A stretch of 43,151 nucleotides of DNA from JBKPCD01 sp046727175 (lineage in GTDB: Bacteria > Acidobacteriota > Vicinamibacteria > Vicinamibacterales > 2-12-FULL-66-21). The stretch lies in assembly GCA_046727175.1 (NCBI GenBank), contig JBKPCD010000019.1, forward strand, positions 1 to 43,151, in the 5' to 3' direction. Positions within the stretch are counted from its first letter, which is position 1, and each line of letters opens with the position of its first letter. Positions 6,653-17,777 of the stretch are shown piece by piece. The position numbers and the translations under genes were made by a program. The notes beneath the pieces were generated by a model that saw nothing but the letters and a program-made list of their open reading frames with translations, did not search any database and was not told the DNA's origin.

Positions 6653-9196
6653 ATGGCGGACGCGCGCGCGGTTCGATGGCTCGAGGACGGCAAGCGGGAT
6701 GTGCTCTACGCGGCCAGGCTGCTGCGGAGAAATCCCCTCTTTGCGCTGACGGCGGCGCTCTCGCTCGCTATCGGTATCGGCGCCGATACGACGATCTTCA
6801 CCGTCGCGAACACGCTTCTCTTTCGCCCGGCAGCTGGCGTTGCCGACCCCGATCGCCTCGTCGACATCGTCCATATCGAGAGCCGGAGCGGCGGTGCGCT
6901 TGCGGACCCCAACATCGCGTACCGCGCGTATTCCGAGATTCGTCGCCGAGCGACAACACTCCAGGACGTGTTCGCGTACCAGCTCGATCTGTCACCGGTC
7001 GGTTTGCGAGGACCCGACGGCGCCGAGCGAGTCTTTGCGAATCTGGTTACCGAAAATTACTTCAACGTGCTCGGCGTCCGTCCTGCTGCCGGACGATTCT
7101 TCAGTCATAACGATTCAGCTCCCGTTGAAGCCGTGCAAGCGGAAGTCGTTTTGAGCCATCGCTTCTGGATGTCGCGCTTCAGCGGAGACCCCGGCATCCT
7201 CGGCCAGACATTGCGCTTCAACGGTCAACTCTTCACGGTGGTGGGCGTTGCCGCCGAGGAGTTTCGCGGTACGAGCGTGGTCGCCCCCGATGTGTGGACC
7301 GCGACTTCCGCCGCGCAGCTGATTCAGCCCGGGCTCAGACAGGAAATGTTGCGGTTGATGGTCGGCGGACGGCTGAAGCCGGGCGTGTCCTTGACACAGG
7401 CGGCAGCGGAGATCGACGTGCTCGGCCGAGCGCTCGAAGACACGATGCCGCAACGCTGGCGTCTCGGGGCGCCACGGCCAGAGGAGAGAGGCACTGCGGG
7501 ATTGCGCGTGACGGCCGCGTCACCGATTCCCGATCCGATTCGCGGTATTGCCGCGGGCTTCTTCACATTGCTCATGGTGCTCGTGTCGCTCGTGCTCGTG
7601 ATCGCCTGCGCGAACCTCGCAGGGGTCCTGCTCGCCCGGGCAACGGCGAGACAACGGGAGATTGGTGTACGGATCGCGATTGGTGCAGGTCGATCGCAGT
7701 TGATCCGGCAGCTCCTCACGGAGACGCTGATGTTGTTCGTACTCGGCGGCGCGGCTGGGTTGGCACTCGCGCGCGTGCTGACATCGGTCGTCGTCAAGGT
7801 CCTTCCGAAGTTTCCGCTGCCGGTGAACCTCTCGTTTCCACTCGACGGCCGCATCATCCTTTTCACGGTGGGATTGTCGCTGGTTGCCGCCGTGCTGTCG
7901 GGCCTTGCTCCGGCGCTGCATGCATCGAAGTCGGATGTGGTGTCGGCCCTGAAGAACAACGAACAGGGGCCCTCCGACCGAAGGCGACTTCGGCATGCGT
8001 TCGTGATCGTGCAGGTGGCATTCAGCGTCACGCTCGTCGTCGCCGGCGGCCTGCTCGTGCGCGCGCTCGCGAGGACGAGCTCCATCGATCGCGGGTTCGA
8101 GGGGCGTGAAGTCGAACTGGCTTCGCTCGATTTGTCGCTGGCGGGCTACACGAATGCCACCGGTCCTGTCTTCGCGCGTGAGCTCCTCGACCGCATCCGC
8201 GACCTGCCCGGCGTGCAGACGGCGACGGTCGCCGACAAAGCACCGACACCGGGTGGCGCGATCACGATGTTCAACGAAGGTGTCACTGTGCCCGGAGTGC
8301 AGCCGCCAGCCGGTGAGCCCTTCTTCAGGGTGAGCTGGAACATCGTCGAGCCCGGGTTCTTTTCGACGCTGAGGATGCCTCTTCTTGCGGGGCGTGATTT
8401 CAGTGCCGTCGATCGCGACAACACGCAGCTGGTGGTGATCGCGACCCAGTCGGTGGCGCATCGGCTCTGGCCGGGGCAGAACGCCGTTGGCAAATATCTC
8501 GACTGGCAGATGGGACGGATCGACGATCCGTCACGGCTGTCAGGTCCCGGCCGCCGGCTGCTCGTGATTGGCGTCGCGAAGGACATCAAGTCCAATCGTC
8601 CGCGCGGCGATTTCGCTCCTCTCGACATGTACGCCCCGCTGCAGCAGCGATACACATCGCACATCACGATCATCGCGCGCACGACTCCCGGGCAACGAGT
8701 CGCAGGAGAAATCCGTCGACTGGTCGGATCGATGGATCCGAACCTCCCGATCCTCAGTTCGGGAACGCTCGACGAGCAGATGGCCGGTCCCGTTGAGACC
8801 CAACTGCGAGTTGCGGCATCAATCTCCGGCACCATGGGCATTGTCAGTCTGCTGCTCGCGACGATGGGGATCTATGGCGTGACAGCGTACGCGGTCACGC
8901 GCCGGACGCGCGAGATTGGTATCCGTATCGCGATGGGCGCGCAACGAGCGGACGTGATCGGTCTGGTCCTGAGAGAGGGCCTCTCACTGGTCGGCATCGG
9001 CGCGGCGATCGGGTTGACGCTCGCGGCAGTCGCCGGACGCGTCCTGGTTCGTTTGCTGTTCGGCGTACCGCCGATCGATCCGGTCACGTTCGGCGGCGCG
9101 GCGTTGTTGTTCGCTGCGATCGGATTGCTCGCGTGTTACGTGCCCGTGCGGCGCGCGATGCGGATCAACGCTATGGAAGCCCTCCGGTGTGAGTAA
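6653..9196 (+). CDS. ADOP-type ABC permease (duplicated MacB_PCD/FtsX, orphan)
   Basis: 847 residues. ATG 6653 has AAGGAG (6639-6644) 8 nt upstream. After a short cytosolic head, TM1 is 'LFALTAALSLAIGIGADTTIFTVAN', then a periplasmic MacB_PCD domain ('SYRAYSEIR'-like, 'NYFNVLGVRPAAGRFF'). A first FtsX block follows ('VIACANLAGVLLARATARQREIGVRIAIGAGR'), then a second periplasmic domain ('EPGFFSTLRMPLLAGRDF'), and a second FtsX block ending 'AMRINAMEALRCE'. This double architecture without an ATPase gene is that of the 'acidobacterial duplicated orphan permease' family. The inner-membrane substrate is unknown. A second copy follows 560 nt downstream. Confidence 0.93.
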   Translation: MADARAVRWLEDGKRDVLYAARLLRRNPLFALTAALSLAIGIGADTTIFTVANTLLFRPAAGVADPDRLVDIVHIESRSGGALADPNIAYRAYSEIRRRATTLQDVFAYQLDLSPVGLRGPDGAERVFANLVTENYFNVLGVRPAAGRFFSHNDSAPVEAVQAEVVLSHRFWMSRFSGDPGILGQTLRFNGQLFTVVGVAAEEFRGTSVVAPDVWTATSAAQLIQPGLRQEMLRLMVGGRLKPGVSLTQAAAEIDVLGRALEDTMPQRWRLGAPRPEERGTAGLRVTAASPIPDPIRGIAAGFFTLLMVLVSLVLVIACANLAGVLLARATARQREIGVRIAIGAGRSQLIRQLLTETLMLFVLGGAAGLALARVLTSVVVKVLPKFPLPVNLSFPLDGRIILFTVGLSLVAAVLSGLAPALHASKSDVVSALKNNEQGPSDRRRLRHAFVIVQVAFSVTLVVAGGLLVRALARTSSIDRGFEGREVELASLDLSLAGYTNATGPVFARELLDRIRDLPGVQTATVADKAPTPGGAITMFNEGVTVPGVQPPAGEPFFRVSWNIVEPGFFSTLRMPLLAGRDFSAVDRDNTQLVVIATQSVAHRLWPGQNAVGKYLDWQMGRIDDPSRLSGPGRRLLVIGVAKDIKSNRPRGDFAPLDMYAPLQQRYTSHITIIARTTPGQRVAGEIRRLVGSMDPNLPILSSGTLDEQMAGPVETQLRVAASISGTMGIVSLLLATMGIYGVTAYAVTRRTREIGIRIAMGAQRADVIGLVLREGLSLVGIGAAIGLTLAAVAGRVLVRLLFGVPPIDPVTFGGAALLFAAIGLLACYVPVRRAMRINAMEALRCE

Positions 9197-9574
9197 GTCG
9201 ATCTGCTCGCGCGCGATGGCGAGCGTCCCGACGAACGCGTTGACGCCGGCAGCGAGCACGCTCCAAAGCGCAAGGGAGATCCACCATTCGTTCGGCAGGG
9301 TCAGGTTCCCCGATCGCGCCATCGACGTCATTCCAGCTGTGAAGCCAAGCAGCTCGAGAAGGCAGAGCACTTGCACGAGCGCCGCTATGAGCCAGGCCGT
9401 CGGGTGGATGGGCTGGGCAAGGTTCGACGCGAACGCCACCGCGCCAAGCGCGAACAGCCAGGAGTGAAACACGCGGAAGTCGGACGAGGCGACGGCAACC
9501 CCGGCAGCGAGGCCAAAGACTGCCACTACAACCACGTTGCAGATGACCGTCAGGGGCGTGAGTCGCGGGGTCAT
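8984..9574 (-). CDS. Small four-helix membrane protein with an antisense tail
   Basis: ATG 9574 has a good GAGGAG site. Residues 1-130 form about four hydrophobic helices ('VICNVVVVAVFGLAAGVAVASS', 'WLFALGAVAFASNLAQP', 'WLIAALVQVLCLLELLGFTAGM', 'WISLALWSVLAAGVNAFVGTLAI'). The family is not recognised. After 'LLTPEG' no stop occurs and the ORF runs about 210 nt antisense into the 3' end of the first ADOP gene, giving a charged tail ('REQSDRSEQQRRAAERDR') that looks like mere antisense translation. The original stop may have been lost when the two genes were brought together. The membrane part is credible, the tail is not. Confidence 0.6.
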   Translation of the reverse strand: MTPRLTPLTVICNVVVVAVFGLAAGVAVASSDFRVFHSWLFALGAVAFASNLAQPIHPTAWLIAALVQVLCLLELLGFTAGMTSMARSGNLTLPNEWWISLALWSVLAAGVNAFVGTLAIAREQIDLLTPEGFHSVDPHRAPHGHVTREQSDRSEQQRRAAERDRIDRRYAEQQTNQDASGDCRERQPDRRADADQ

Positions 9575-9635
9575 TTCTCCTCTGCCAACACTGGGAGCTT
9601 CTGCGCCGTCCAAGACTTCGAGGCTAGTCACATTC

Positions 9636-9740
9636 GACTGTCCCCATTGCGTACCGTCAAAACGGGGACAGCCACCGGTGCCAGCCACTCGGGGCAGCCA
9701 CCTTTGGATGTCCCAAGCGGCCCTAAACGAACTGTCCCCC
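9636..9740. repeat. GGGGACAG-type inverted repeats upstream of the second permease
   Basis: GACTGTCCCC (9636-9645) faces GGGGACAGC (9664-9672), and a third ACTGTCCCC lies at 9730-9739 just before the ribosome-binding site. In between, CAGCCAC occurs three times. GGGGACAG motifs are a hallmark of REP sequences moved by RAYT (Y1-type) transposases; no such transposase is in the window. Confidence 0.5.
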
Positions 9741-9755
9741 ACGGAGGACCACATT

Positions 9756-12206
<2,451 letters not shown>

Positions 12207-12249
12207 GATGCTAAAGATGTAAGGTGCTGAAGGTGCTGAAGGTGCTAAG
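12207..12249 (+). repeat. Nonamer array I
   Basis: Immediately after the permease stop: GATGCTAAA (12207), a shortened GATGTAA, then GGTGCTGAA (12223), GGTGCTGAA (12232), GGTGCTAAG (12241), fading into GGTGC-rich sequence. Period 9. The rest of the spacer to 12362 is GC-rich with nothing recognised. Confidence 0.7.
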
Positions 12250-12362
12250 GGTGCCGGGTGCTGGTGCGGCGTGCGAGGGCCGGCGGGCGGTGACAACCCA
12301 CGTGGGTGGAGGTCGTCACCGCGCGGCGGGTTCGACCAGCTGTGGCGGCTGGGAAAACGTGC

Positions 12363-13325
12363 TCAGTGTGGGACCTTGGTTAGCATGTACGCCGCCAGTG
12401 CGCCGTGTACGGCGGTCGTGGGATGCTCGGCGTCCCAGAAGACGAACGGCAGAGTGTGATTGAAGAGGCCGCTCGCGTCTGGGCAACCACCAGGATTCAC
12501 GAAGAGGCAGAGCGATGCTCCTGGCTGAAAGTACGCGGCAAGGGCAGGCGTGATGGGGTCAACGCCAGTGGGCACGCTCCCGAGGATGGCGTTCACGTCA
12601 ATCTCGATCAAATTGAGACCCGGGAACGTCTTCCCGAGTTGCTTCAGCGTCTTCGACAGAAGTTTGTTGTGGTCAGCTGAGAGCTCGGTCAAAACGTCGC
12701 TGGGCGGTACAACCGGCAACCCCGAGAATGCAATCGGGGTCGTCCCGAGGTCCGGCAAGTTGACCACGATGATGTTACGCGCGCGCAGGAAGTACAACAA
12801 CTGAATCGATTGACCGATGTTGGCGACAACCTCCTCCGGCGATAGGGGGTCTTGCTGAATGTAGTCGTTCGCGCCGCTGATGATGCCGTACAAGGCGTGC
12901 GAGGATGGACGATGGCCCGCAAGCGCCCCCGCAAAGAGTGCCACCTGACCTTTCAACCCAATCACCGGGAAACCGCCTGGTGAGTTGTTGACGAAGCCGG
13001 TCCCGGACCCACCAAACGCAAAACTGACGGCATCGGTCCCGTCGAGTTGCGGCGCAGCGACAATCGGTTGCAGGACGCCGGTCCCGGCCGTCAGTGCGCT
13101 CCACAAATAGTCGAACACGTTCGGTCCGTTCGAGAACCTCCCGTGGAAGTACGTCTGCGCCGGCGGAATCGCCGGATTGAAGCCCAGCTGCTGCGTGGCC
13201 CGAAGAACGTTGCCGCTGTCGGCGAGACTGTCGCCGAACGTGTAAAAGGCGTCGAACCTCGGGCCCTGTGCCGAAAGCGGCAGCACGGCGACGGCCAGTA
13301 CTGCGGCAAGTACGAATCTCTTCAT
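12363..13325 (-). CDS. Secreted SGNH/GDSL esterase-lipase
   Basis: A 320-residue protein with signal peptide 'MKRFVLAAVLAVAVLPLSAQ'. 'TFGDSLADSGN' carries the nucleophile Ser33 (block I), 'AFGGSGTG' provides the oxyanion glycine, 'ISGANDY' is the GxND block III, and 'FWDAEHPTTAVH' supplies the Asp/His pair (block V). This places it with the plant GDSL and autotransporter-lipase branch that hydrolyses lipid or acyl esters outside the cytoplasm. The start at 13325 is chosen over 13358 because it opens the signal peptide; AGGAG lies 11 nt upstream, slightly far. It stands alone. Confidence 0.9.
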   Translation of the reverse strand: MKRFVLAAVLAVAVLPLSAQGPRFDAFYTFGDSLADSGNVLRATQQLGFNPAIPPAQTYFHGRFSNGPNVFDYLWSALTAGTGVLQPIVAAPQLDGTDAVSFAFGGSGTGFVNNSPGGFPVIGLKGQVALFAGALAGHRPSSHALYGIISGANDYIQQDPLSPEEVVANIGQSIQLLYFLRARNIIVVNLPDLGTTPIAFSGLPVVPPSDVLTELSADHNKLLSKTLKQLGKTFPGLNLIEIDVNAILGSVPTGVDPITPALAAYFQPGASLCLFVNPGGCPDASGLFNHTLPFVFWDAEHPTTAVHGALAAYMLTKVPH

Positions 13326-13566
13326 CGCTTTGATGTCTCCTCTCGAACCGTCATTCACATGGGTCGGTCCGCCTCACCTGACTTTCAGCGTCATGAGAAT
13401 CGAGCCGCCGGATGCGCTCTCGAATAGACGCAAGTCCCGAATCCGCTGTGATGCTCCTCCGATGCGTGACAGCGTTGCTGACTGTCTCGTGATGTGAATG
13501 GGGTCCGCCATACTACCACGGAGTTATATCGCCACGCAGGACGAAAGCGAACGAAGGCGTACGATC

Positions 13567-13929
13567 TCAGTGCGGTTTTGTCTGCGCCATGCTGAACCAG
13601 TTGCCCAGTCCGTCGCGCATGATCGCCTCGGTTCCGTAGAACCGTTCCGGCGGCGCGGCTGCGAACTGCACGCCGCGGCTCTTCAACTCTTCGTAGGTCT
13701 TGCGGCAATCGTCGACTTCGAACGCGCCCGCACCGAGCACCCCCTTGCGCAGCAGCGGCAGGACCGCCTGCGCCGACTCTTCGTCGAGCATCGGCCCGGG
13801 CTTTGGCTCGATCAGGACGATCTCGAGATCCGGCTGCGTCTTCGGCCCCACGGTCAGCCAACGGAATCCGTTGTCCATCGTGTGGTCGGTGCGCACTTCG
13901 AACCCGAGCGTGTTGACGTAGAAGTTTTT
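13567..13929 (-). pseudogene. VOC (glyoxalase/bleomycin-resistance) family protein lacking its N-terminus
   Basis: The reading frame gives 'FYVNTLGFEVRTDHTMDNGFRWLTVGP', 'QPDLEIVLIEP', 'AGAFEVDDCRKTYEELKSRGVQF', 'PPERFYGTEAIMRDGLGNWFSMAQ'. This is a typical single-domain VOC protein from about residue 20 to the end. The missing head would be the first strand and the 'DQDKAKD' helix. Upstream, the frame is joined directly to a truncated AraC gene at 13924-13932. An internal GTG (13896) could still give a 109-residue product, but without the first metal-ligand strand it is unlikely to fold. Confidence 0.8.
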
Positions 13930-14156
13930 CCCACCGCGTCGCAGATCTCGGTCACCGGCATCGGCGTCGTGACCAGCAGCTCGCGGGCACGCTCGAGACG
14001 TCGCTCACGAAGGTATTGGTGCGGCGTTCGACCGGTGGCTGCGCGGAACGCTCGAATGAAGTGGAAGCGTGAGAGCCCCGCGATCTTCGCGAGGCGGTCG
14101 ACCGTCAGCGGCTACACGTAATGAGCGTCGATGTGGGCGCGCAGCCGGAGAGCCAT
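13930..14156 (-). pseudogene. AraC-type regulator remnant with nonsense codon and deleted C-terminus
   Basis: Minus-strand translation from the ATG at 14156 reads 'MALRLRAHIDAHYV', then an in-frame TAG (14114-14112). It then continues 'PLTVDRLAKIAGLSRFHFIRAF', 'RTPHQYLRERRLERARELL' and 'PVTEICDAVG'. This is the double helix-turn-helix AraC/XylS DNA-binding domain. The second HTH stops right after 'DAVG', before the usual 'F.S...F...FRR', where VOC sequence takes over. AraC genes are often followed by a VOC gene of this type, so a deletion of perhaps 150-200 bp between adjacent genes is the simplest explanation. The sequence 14157-14228 shows nothing recognisable. Confidence 0.75.
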
Positions 14157-14228
14157 GTAACCTCGCTGACGAGTCGGCATGTCGACATGCTAGCTCGCCA
14201 GCGATTCGATTTCAGCCCGCAGCTTGGG

Positions 14229-14843
14229 TCAGTCTCTGGGCCGATTCTGCCGATTCCGACGTGCCGCGGCGATCCCGATGCCCAGGCCGAGCAGCGCCAT
14301 CGTTGCCGGCTCTGGAATGGCCTGCGCCGGAACGAGAAAGTCGCGGATCTCGCCGCCTGGATTAATGGTCGTATGGATGTTGATGTACGCGGTCCCCGCG
14401 GCGAGCCCGGCGGCTAGCATCGCTTCGGCGAGCGCGGTGTTTCCCCCAATCGCCGGCGAGTTGAGGAACGCCGGATTCCAGCTCGACGCAAGCGTCAGAT
14501 TGAGTGGCGCGCCGTTGTACGTGCCAGATGTGACGCCCAGCGGGAAACCCGGAAAGGCCGGAACTGGCGTCCAGACCCCTGCGGTGCCCATGAAGGGTGC
14601 GGGCGTGCAGCAGTGGATGTGCGCGGCCGTGGTGTTTGAGGTCAGATTCTGAAACGTAGCGTCGACGTCCAGTGTGTTCAGCGCAGGATCGTACACGACC
14701 GACGCGGTCCCGGTACCGGGCGTATTAACGGCTGGGTCTTCCTTAGCGCCAGTCAACACGCCGACGTAAAGGATGGGAGCCGCGTGCACGGCACTCCCGA
14801 AGCAAACCGCCAGCGTCGCGGCCAGCAACGATCGCCTCAACAT
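14229..14843 (-). CDS. CHRD-domain protein with PEP-CTERM sorting signal
   Basis: 204 residues. Signal peptide 'MLRRSLLAATLAVCFGSAVHA' is followed by a CHRD domain: 'GVLTGAKEDPAVNTPGTGTASVVYD', 'TAAHIHCCTPAPF', 'TAYINIHTTINPGGEIRDF'. The C-terminus 'IPEPATMALLGLGIGIAAARRNRQ' is a perfect PEP-CTERM anchor: PEP motif, one hydrophobic helix, basic end. Such proteins are exported, processed by an exosortase and released to the surface or biofilm matrix. No exosortase is in the window. Spacing to the peptidase gene upstream is about 120 nt, so it is probably transcribed separately. Confidence 0.92.
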   Translation of the reverse strand: MLRRSLLAATLAVCFGSAVHAAPILYVGVLTGAKEDPAVNTPGTGTASVVYDPALNTLDVDATFQNLTSNTTAAHIHCCTPAPFMGTAGVWTPVPAFPGFPLGVTSGTYNGAPLNLTLASSWNPAFLNSPAIGGNTALAEAMLAAGLAAGTAYINIHTTINPGGEIRDFLVPAQAIPEPATMALLGLGIGIAAARRNRQNRPRD

Positions 14844-14963
14844 GAACTCCTCCCTTGTCAGGAACTACGGTTAGATCGAATCCCCCAGGGTAGAGAGGCT
14901 CACGAAAAGATCTGGCCGCAGCAATCTCCGCGCCCGAGCTCGATTCGATTCCGACCGGCGAAC

Positions 14964-16379
14964 TCAAAGGACGTGAACGAGTTGGAAAGCTTTCACCCTT
15001 GCAGTATCCCGGGGAGACTCCTTCCCGACGCACAATAGTCGCCGATCACATTTCTTGAGCTTCGCATTCGTGAGCCGCGCGACGGCTGCCAGCGTCGTCT
15101 GTGCCGCGTTCAGACCCAGCCTGAAGTCCTTGTCCGAAAACGTCGCGTAGACGTCCGTCGGCTGGTGCCAGTGCGGGTCCCATCCGCCGCCAATCTGCGC
15201 GCCTCGCTCGTTTTCTCGCAGGCTGATCGAGGGAACGATGTTCATGAACGGACCCGAATCGGTGTTGGTCATATGGGAGCCGACCGCCGCGGGATAATCG
15301 GTGGCATATTTCTCGTTGGCAGACTTGAAGAGCCAGGCGAGCTTCTGGGCGTCTTCCGCCAGCGTGGACGCCGATGTGAACTCGATGTTCACGTCAGCCT
15401 CGCGTCGCTGTTCAGTGCTGACTTTTCCGTTCTCGTCGGGCATGCCGTGGTCGAACAACATCATGTCGTGCTGGATCATCCCGAGCCATTTCGGCTCGGC
15501 GTACTTGCCCGATCCCGCAGGATCTTCCTTTCCTTGAAGGGCTTGACGCTGGGCGATGTACGCGCGCGCGCCGTTCGTGCCGGTCTCCTCGTTGTTCCAG
15601 AGGGCGAACCGGATCGAGCGTTCCGTTTCGACATCCGGACTGCTGAAGATCCGGGCGAGCTCCATCACGAGCGCGGTTCCGGATCCATCGTCGTTTGCGG
15701 CTTCGCCCCAGCCGTGACCGTCCATATGACCGCCGAGGATGTACATTTCCTCCGGGTGCGTCGAGCCGACTTTCGTGCAGTAGACTTCTTCACGCGGACC
15801 CGGTGTGGTCGGCTGTGAGTTCAACTCGCGAAGCCTCTCGTCGGGCTGCTTCAACGGATCGTTGTTCACGCCTCTCGGTCCGGTATTTCCGAAAATCATG
15901 CTTCCACCCTGGCCGGGCCGTTTGCCGCCAACTGCGATCTGGCTTCCGCCTCGTCCGCGCTGTCCTGTCGTCTGCGGGGCGTCGGTTCCTGTACCCCGTC
16001 CAGCGCGACCGCCTCGCTCACCACTACCCGCGTCGTCGAAATTCGCAGTCGTTGTCTGTCGCGGTTGGTACTCGTACTTGATGCGCTCCGTGTTCGTGCA
16101 CCCGTAGCTCCGAAGCTGCGCCTCGATCCAATCCACGGCAGCCTTGTTCCGGTCCGTGCCCTGCCGACGATCGCCGAATTGGGTCAGGCCCTTGATGGTG
16201 GCTTTGTACTTCTCGAGATCGAGACGGCCCACCAGCGTTCGCACCGGATCGTCAGCCGGCGTGGTCGTGCCCTGCGCGGCTGGCCCTTGCGTCTCGGCTG
16301 TTCCGCGCTGAGCCGTGCCGGGTCGGACCAGAACCAGCATGAGGCCGCACGCGGCCATGACGCATGTCTTCGACCGCAT
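14964..16379 (-). CDS. Exported M28 family zinc aminopeptidase
   Basis: 471 residues, signal peptide 'MRSKTCVMAACGLMLVLVRPGTA'. Zinc ligands are visible in order: His218 and Asp220 ('GGHMDGHG'), Asp230 ('ANDDGSGTA'), the catalytic and ligand pair Glu264-Glu265 ('WNNEETGTNGA'), 'TDSGPF', and the last histidine in 'DPHWHQPTDVY'. A Gly/Arg/Gln-rich insert (about 118-165) is a low-complexity loop not typical of the family core. The start at 16379 has GGAGGAG close upstream; the open frame to 16406 is rejected. Likely role: periplasmic or extracellular peptide degradation, in keeping with a heterotroph. Confidence 0.92.
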   Translation of the reverse strand: MRSKTCVMAACGLMLVLVRPGTAQRGTAETQGPAAQGTTTPADDPVRTLVGRLDLEKYKATIKGLTQFGDRRQGTDRNKAAVDWIEAQLRSYGCTNTERIKYEYQPRQTTTANFDDAGSGERGGRAGRGTGTDAPQTTGQRGRGGSQIAVGGKRPGQGGSMIFGNTGPRGVNNDPLKQPDERLRELNSQPTTPGPREEVYCTKVGSTHPEEMYILGGHMDGHGWGEAANDDGSGTALVMELARIFSSPDVETERSIRFALWNNEETGTNGARAYIAQRQALQGKEDPAGSGKYAEPKWLGMIQHDMMLFDHGMPDENGKVSTEQRREADVNIEFTSASTLAEDAQKLAWLFKSANEKYATDYPAAVGSHMTNTDSGPFMNIVPSISLRENERGAQIGGGWDPHWHQPTDVYATFSDKDFRLGLNAAQTTLAAVARLTNAKLKKCDRRLLCVGKESPRDTARVKAFQLVHVL

Positions 16380-16394
16380 CAAGCTCCTCCGGGT

Positions 16395-16424
16395 ACGCGG
16401 ATTCACGCGGATTTTCGCGGATCT
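16395..16424 (-). repeat. Decamer array J
   Basis: ACGCGGATTC (16395), ACGCGGATTT (16405), TCGCGGATCT (16415), period 10, fading into TCCGCGCGAC. It lies just upstream of the peptidase ribosome-binding site, inside its likely leader or promoter region. Confidence 0.65.
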
Positions 16425-16582
16425 TCCGCGCGACTTATCGGGCTTTAATACGCCCAGTCAGGAGGACAAGCTTACAGGAGGATGAAATCCTTGAGGACTT
16501 GGCCCGCACCGTGGCACTAGAAGAAACCCAAAGCCCTAAGAGGCTCCAACAAAACCTCTCTTGAATCGATCGATGTGAGCTA

Positions 16583-16654
16583 TTCGCCCTTGCTGCCGGC
16601 GCCGAGAGCGGATTGGATTTCGTAGGGACCGATGCGAGTGCCAGGCGGAGACGC
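16583..16654 (-). pseudogene. Remnant of a second Ser/Thr kinase N-terminus
   Basis: Between two stop codons the minus strand reads 'ASPPGTRIGPYEIQSALGAGSKGE'. It aligns with the start of the kinase gene upstream ('ALSAGTRLGPYEILSPLGAGGMGE', residues 12-35), that is, the first strand and glycine loop of a Hanks-type kinase. No start codon fits and the frame ends in TAG (16582-16580). It is therefore a vestige, in the same orientation as and directly downstream of the intact-length kinase locus. The rest of 16425-16751 shows nothing else I recognise. Confidence 0.7.
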
Positions 16655-16751
16655 TCAGGTCTTCAACTCCGCAGTCCGGTCCCGCATGACCGACATGGGC
16701 CGGCCCACGATCGTCGACATCCGTCTCGAGTGTCATGTCAGACGTCGCGGC

Positions 16752-17777
16752 TCATTCAAGGAGCCTCATCCGCTGCAACAGGTCGCGGTAGCGTGGATCG
16801 TCCCGAAGGCCGTCAAAGCGCGGATCCACTTTGATCCACGTCAGCCGAGTCGAATGATCGTCAAAGGCTTTATCAAGCCATTCAAACGTGGATCTCTTCG
16901 CACCAAGGCCCACGTAAATGACCGCGACGTGAAACGGCGCGACGTAGTGCTGTGTCGATCGCGCCTTCAGCGCCGCAAGGGCCTTCTCCGCCTCGCCTCG
17001 CTTCCCTGATACGGCATAGGCGTGTCCCAGCGCCCCGGCCATTTCGGATTCGCCTGCAGACAGCGAGAGTCCCTTGCGAAGCTCCGCGATAGCGTCCGCA
17101 TCTCGCCCCAGCTGCTCGTAGGCCCACCCGAGGTACAGGTGGGTCTGCGCAAAGTTCTCATCCAGCTCGAGACTCTTCCCCAATTCACGAATGGCCAGGT
17201 CGTATTGACGCGCGTAATAGAAACCCCGTCCCACCAGCGAGCTGAAGAGGAAGGAGAGTGGCTCCAGATCCAGCGCTTGCTTGTGCTCTGCGATGGCGTC
17301 GTCCATCCGACCCATCGCTTCAAGGCAAGAGGCATACCGCATGTGGGGCATTCCATCGTGTGGGTTGTGATCGATCGCCAGCTTGTACTCTCGCTGTGCA
17401 CCTGGCCAATCCCAGTCGTAGAGCTGCTTGATTGTGCCCAGCGCCGTGTGCGCTTCAGCCAGCGTGTCGTCGATCCCTAAGGCCCTCAACGCCGCTTCTT
17501 TGCCTCTCGGGGCGGCCTCTCGTGGTGAACCGACACCGAAGTAGCCATAGAGCGAGTAGGCGTCGGCCAAGCCGGCCCACGCCAACCCGTAGTCGCGGTC
17601 TTTCTCGATCGCTTGCTGGAAGTACTCCGTGGCCCGCTGGAGGTTCTGTCCGGTCCGACGGTTCCAGTAGTACTGGCCCTTGAGATACAACTGGTGGGCT
17701 TCGGGGTTCTCGGTGGAGCGCTTCGTCAGCCGCTTCTGCTGGTCGGTGGTCGGCCGGAGGCGCAGCTTGTCTGACAC
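16752..17777 (-). CDS. TPR-repeat C-terminal part of the frameshifted kinase
   Basis: Begins inside the original protein: '(I)ATAVSDKLRLRPTTDQQKRL', then about eight TPR-like units ('AHQLYLKGQYYWNRRTG', 'ATEYFQQAIEKDRDYGLAWAGLADAY', 'AHTALGTIKQLYDWDWPGAQREYKLAI', 'AIRELGKSLELDENFAQTHLYLGWAYEQLG'). The end is the usual 'RLTWIKVDPRFDGLRDDPRYRDLL'. This is the periplasmic protein-interaction tail of acidobacterial TolB/FlgO-linked kinases. It is out of frame with the kinase half because of a lesion near 17786-17803. A GTG at 17777 could start it alone, but without a ribosome-binding site or export signal that is unlikely to be functional. Confidence 0.8.
   Translation of the reverse strand: MSDKLRLRPTTDQQKRLTKRSTENPEAHQLYLKGQYYWNRRTGQNLQRATEYFQQAIEKDRDYGLAWAGLADAYSLYGYFGVGSPREAAPRGKEAALRALGIDDTLAEAHTALGTIKQLYDWDWPGAQREYKLAIDHNPHDGMPHMRYASCLEAMGRMDDAIAEHKQALDLEPLSFLFSSLVGRGFYYARQYDLAIRELGKSLELDENFAQTHLYLGWAYEQLGRDADAIAELRKGLSLSAGESEMAGALGHAYAVSGKRGEAEKALAALKARSTQHYVAPFHVAVIYVGLGAKRSTFEWLDKAFDDHSTRLTWIKVDPRFDGLRDDPRYRDLLQRMRLLE

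Noticed and set aside
6449..6874. N-terminal extension of the GT-C-like gene
   Set aside because: Runs into the divergent permease gene; Pro/Arg/Ser-rich and unlike a membrane-protein head.
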